The notes below the pieces were generated by a model. That model was given only the letters and a program-made list of their open reading frames with translations, had not been told where the DNA came from and searched no databases. DNA of 5,023 nt from an uncultured Christensenella sp. (GTDB lineage Bacteria > Bacillota > Clostridia > Christensenellales > UBA1242): contig CAJMEO010000037.1 in the NCBI GenBank assembly GCA_905212505.1, positions 1 to 5,023 on the forward strand. Reading direction: 5' to 3'. Positions 5,011-5,023 of this stretch are shown piece by piece. Position 1 is the stretch's first letter. The number at the start of each line of letters is the position of its first letter. A program made the translations under genes and the position numbers.

Positions 5011-5023
5011 GAACATGGACTTT

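Overview
The window is strongly AT-rich DNA from a low-GC Gram-positive bacterium, most likely Bacillota and plausibly an uncultured clostridial or gut lineage. The evidence is the base composition, Shine-Dalgarno and sigma-A-type signals, a BclA-like collagen protein and the class of phosphohexomutase. All tryptophans I checked are TGG and every stop I see is TAA or TAG, so nothing suggests a recoded UGA. The species cannot be named from this sequence.

Layout. Positions 1-703 (+) hold gene debris: a C-terminally truncated MerR-type regulator runs straight into the C-terminal part of an FtsK/SpoIIIE-type DNA translocase without a start or an intact Walker B. A 37-codon membrane ORF with a good ribosome binding site follows. 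A strong hairpin at 691-727 reads as a terminator for the opposite strand. Positions 857-1633 (-) encode a collagen-like protein with a BclA/C1q-like C-terminal domain, with its own promoter and an 18-bp perfect palindrome at the expected transcription start. Divergent from it, 1792-2709 (+) encodes an unrecognised protein with two membrane segments, from a near-consensus promoter that would make a leaderless mRNA. A shared hairpin at 2713-2754 separates it from the convergent 2781-3326 (-), 5-formyltetrahydrofolate cyclo-ligase. Upstream of that, 3409-4812 (-) is an alpha-D-phosphohexomutase (phosphoglucomutase/phosphomannomutase). The right edge carries a plus-strand promoter for a gene outside the window.

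The two enzymes are ordinary housekeeping functions (one-carbon metabolism and sugar-phosphate interconversion) with separate candidate promoters and no obvious functional link. The collagen-like protein is probably a surface or spore-coat filament. The left end looks like a scar of lost mobile or accessory DNA. I do not see a convincing new multi-gene system. The points most worth checking are the operator-like palindrome and possible sporulation promoter of the collagen gene, two candidate leaderless genes with identical -10-to-ATG spacing, and the MerR/FtsK junction.
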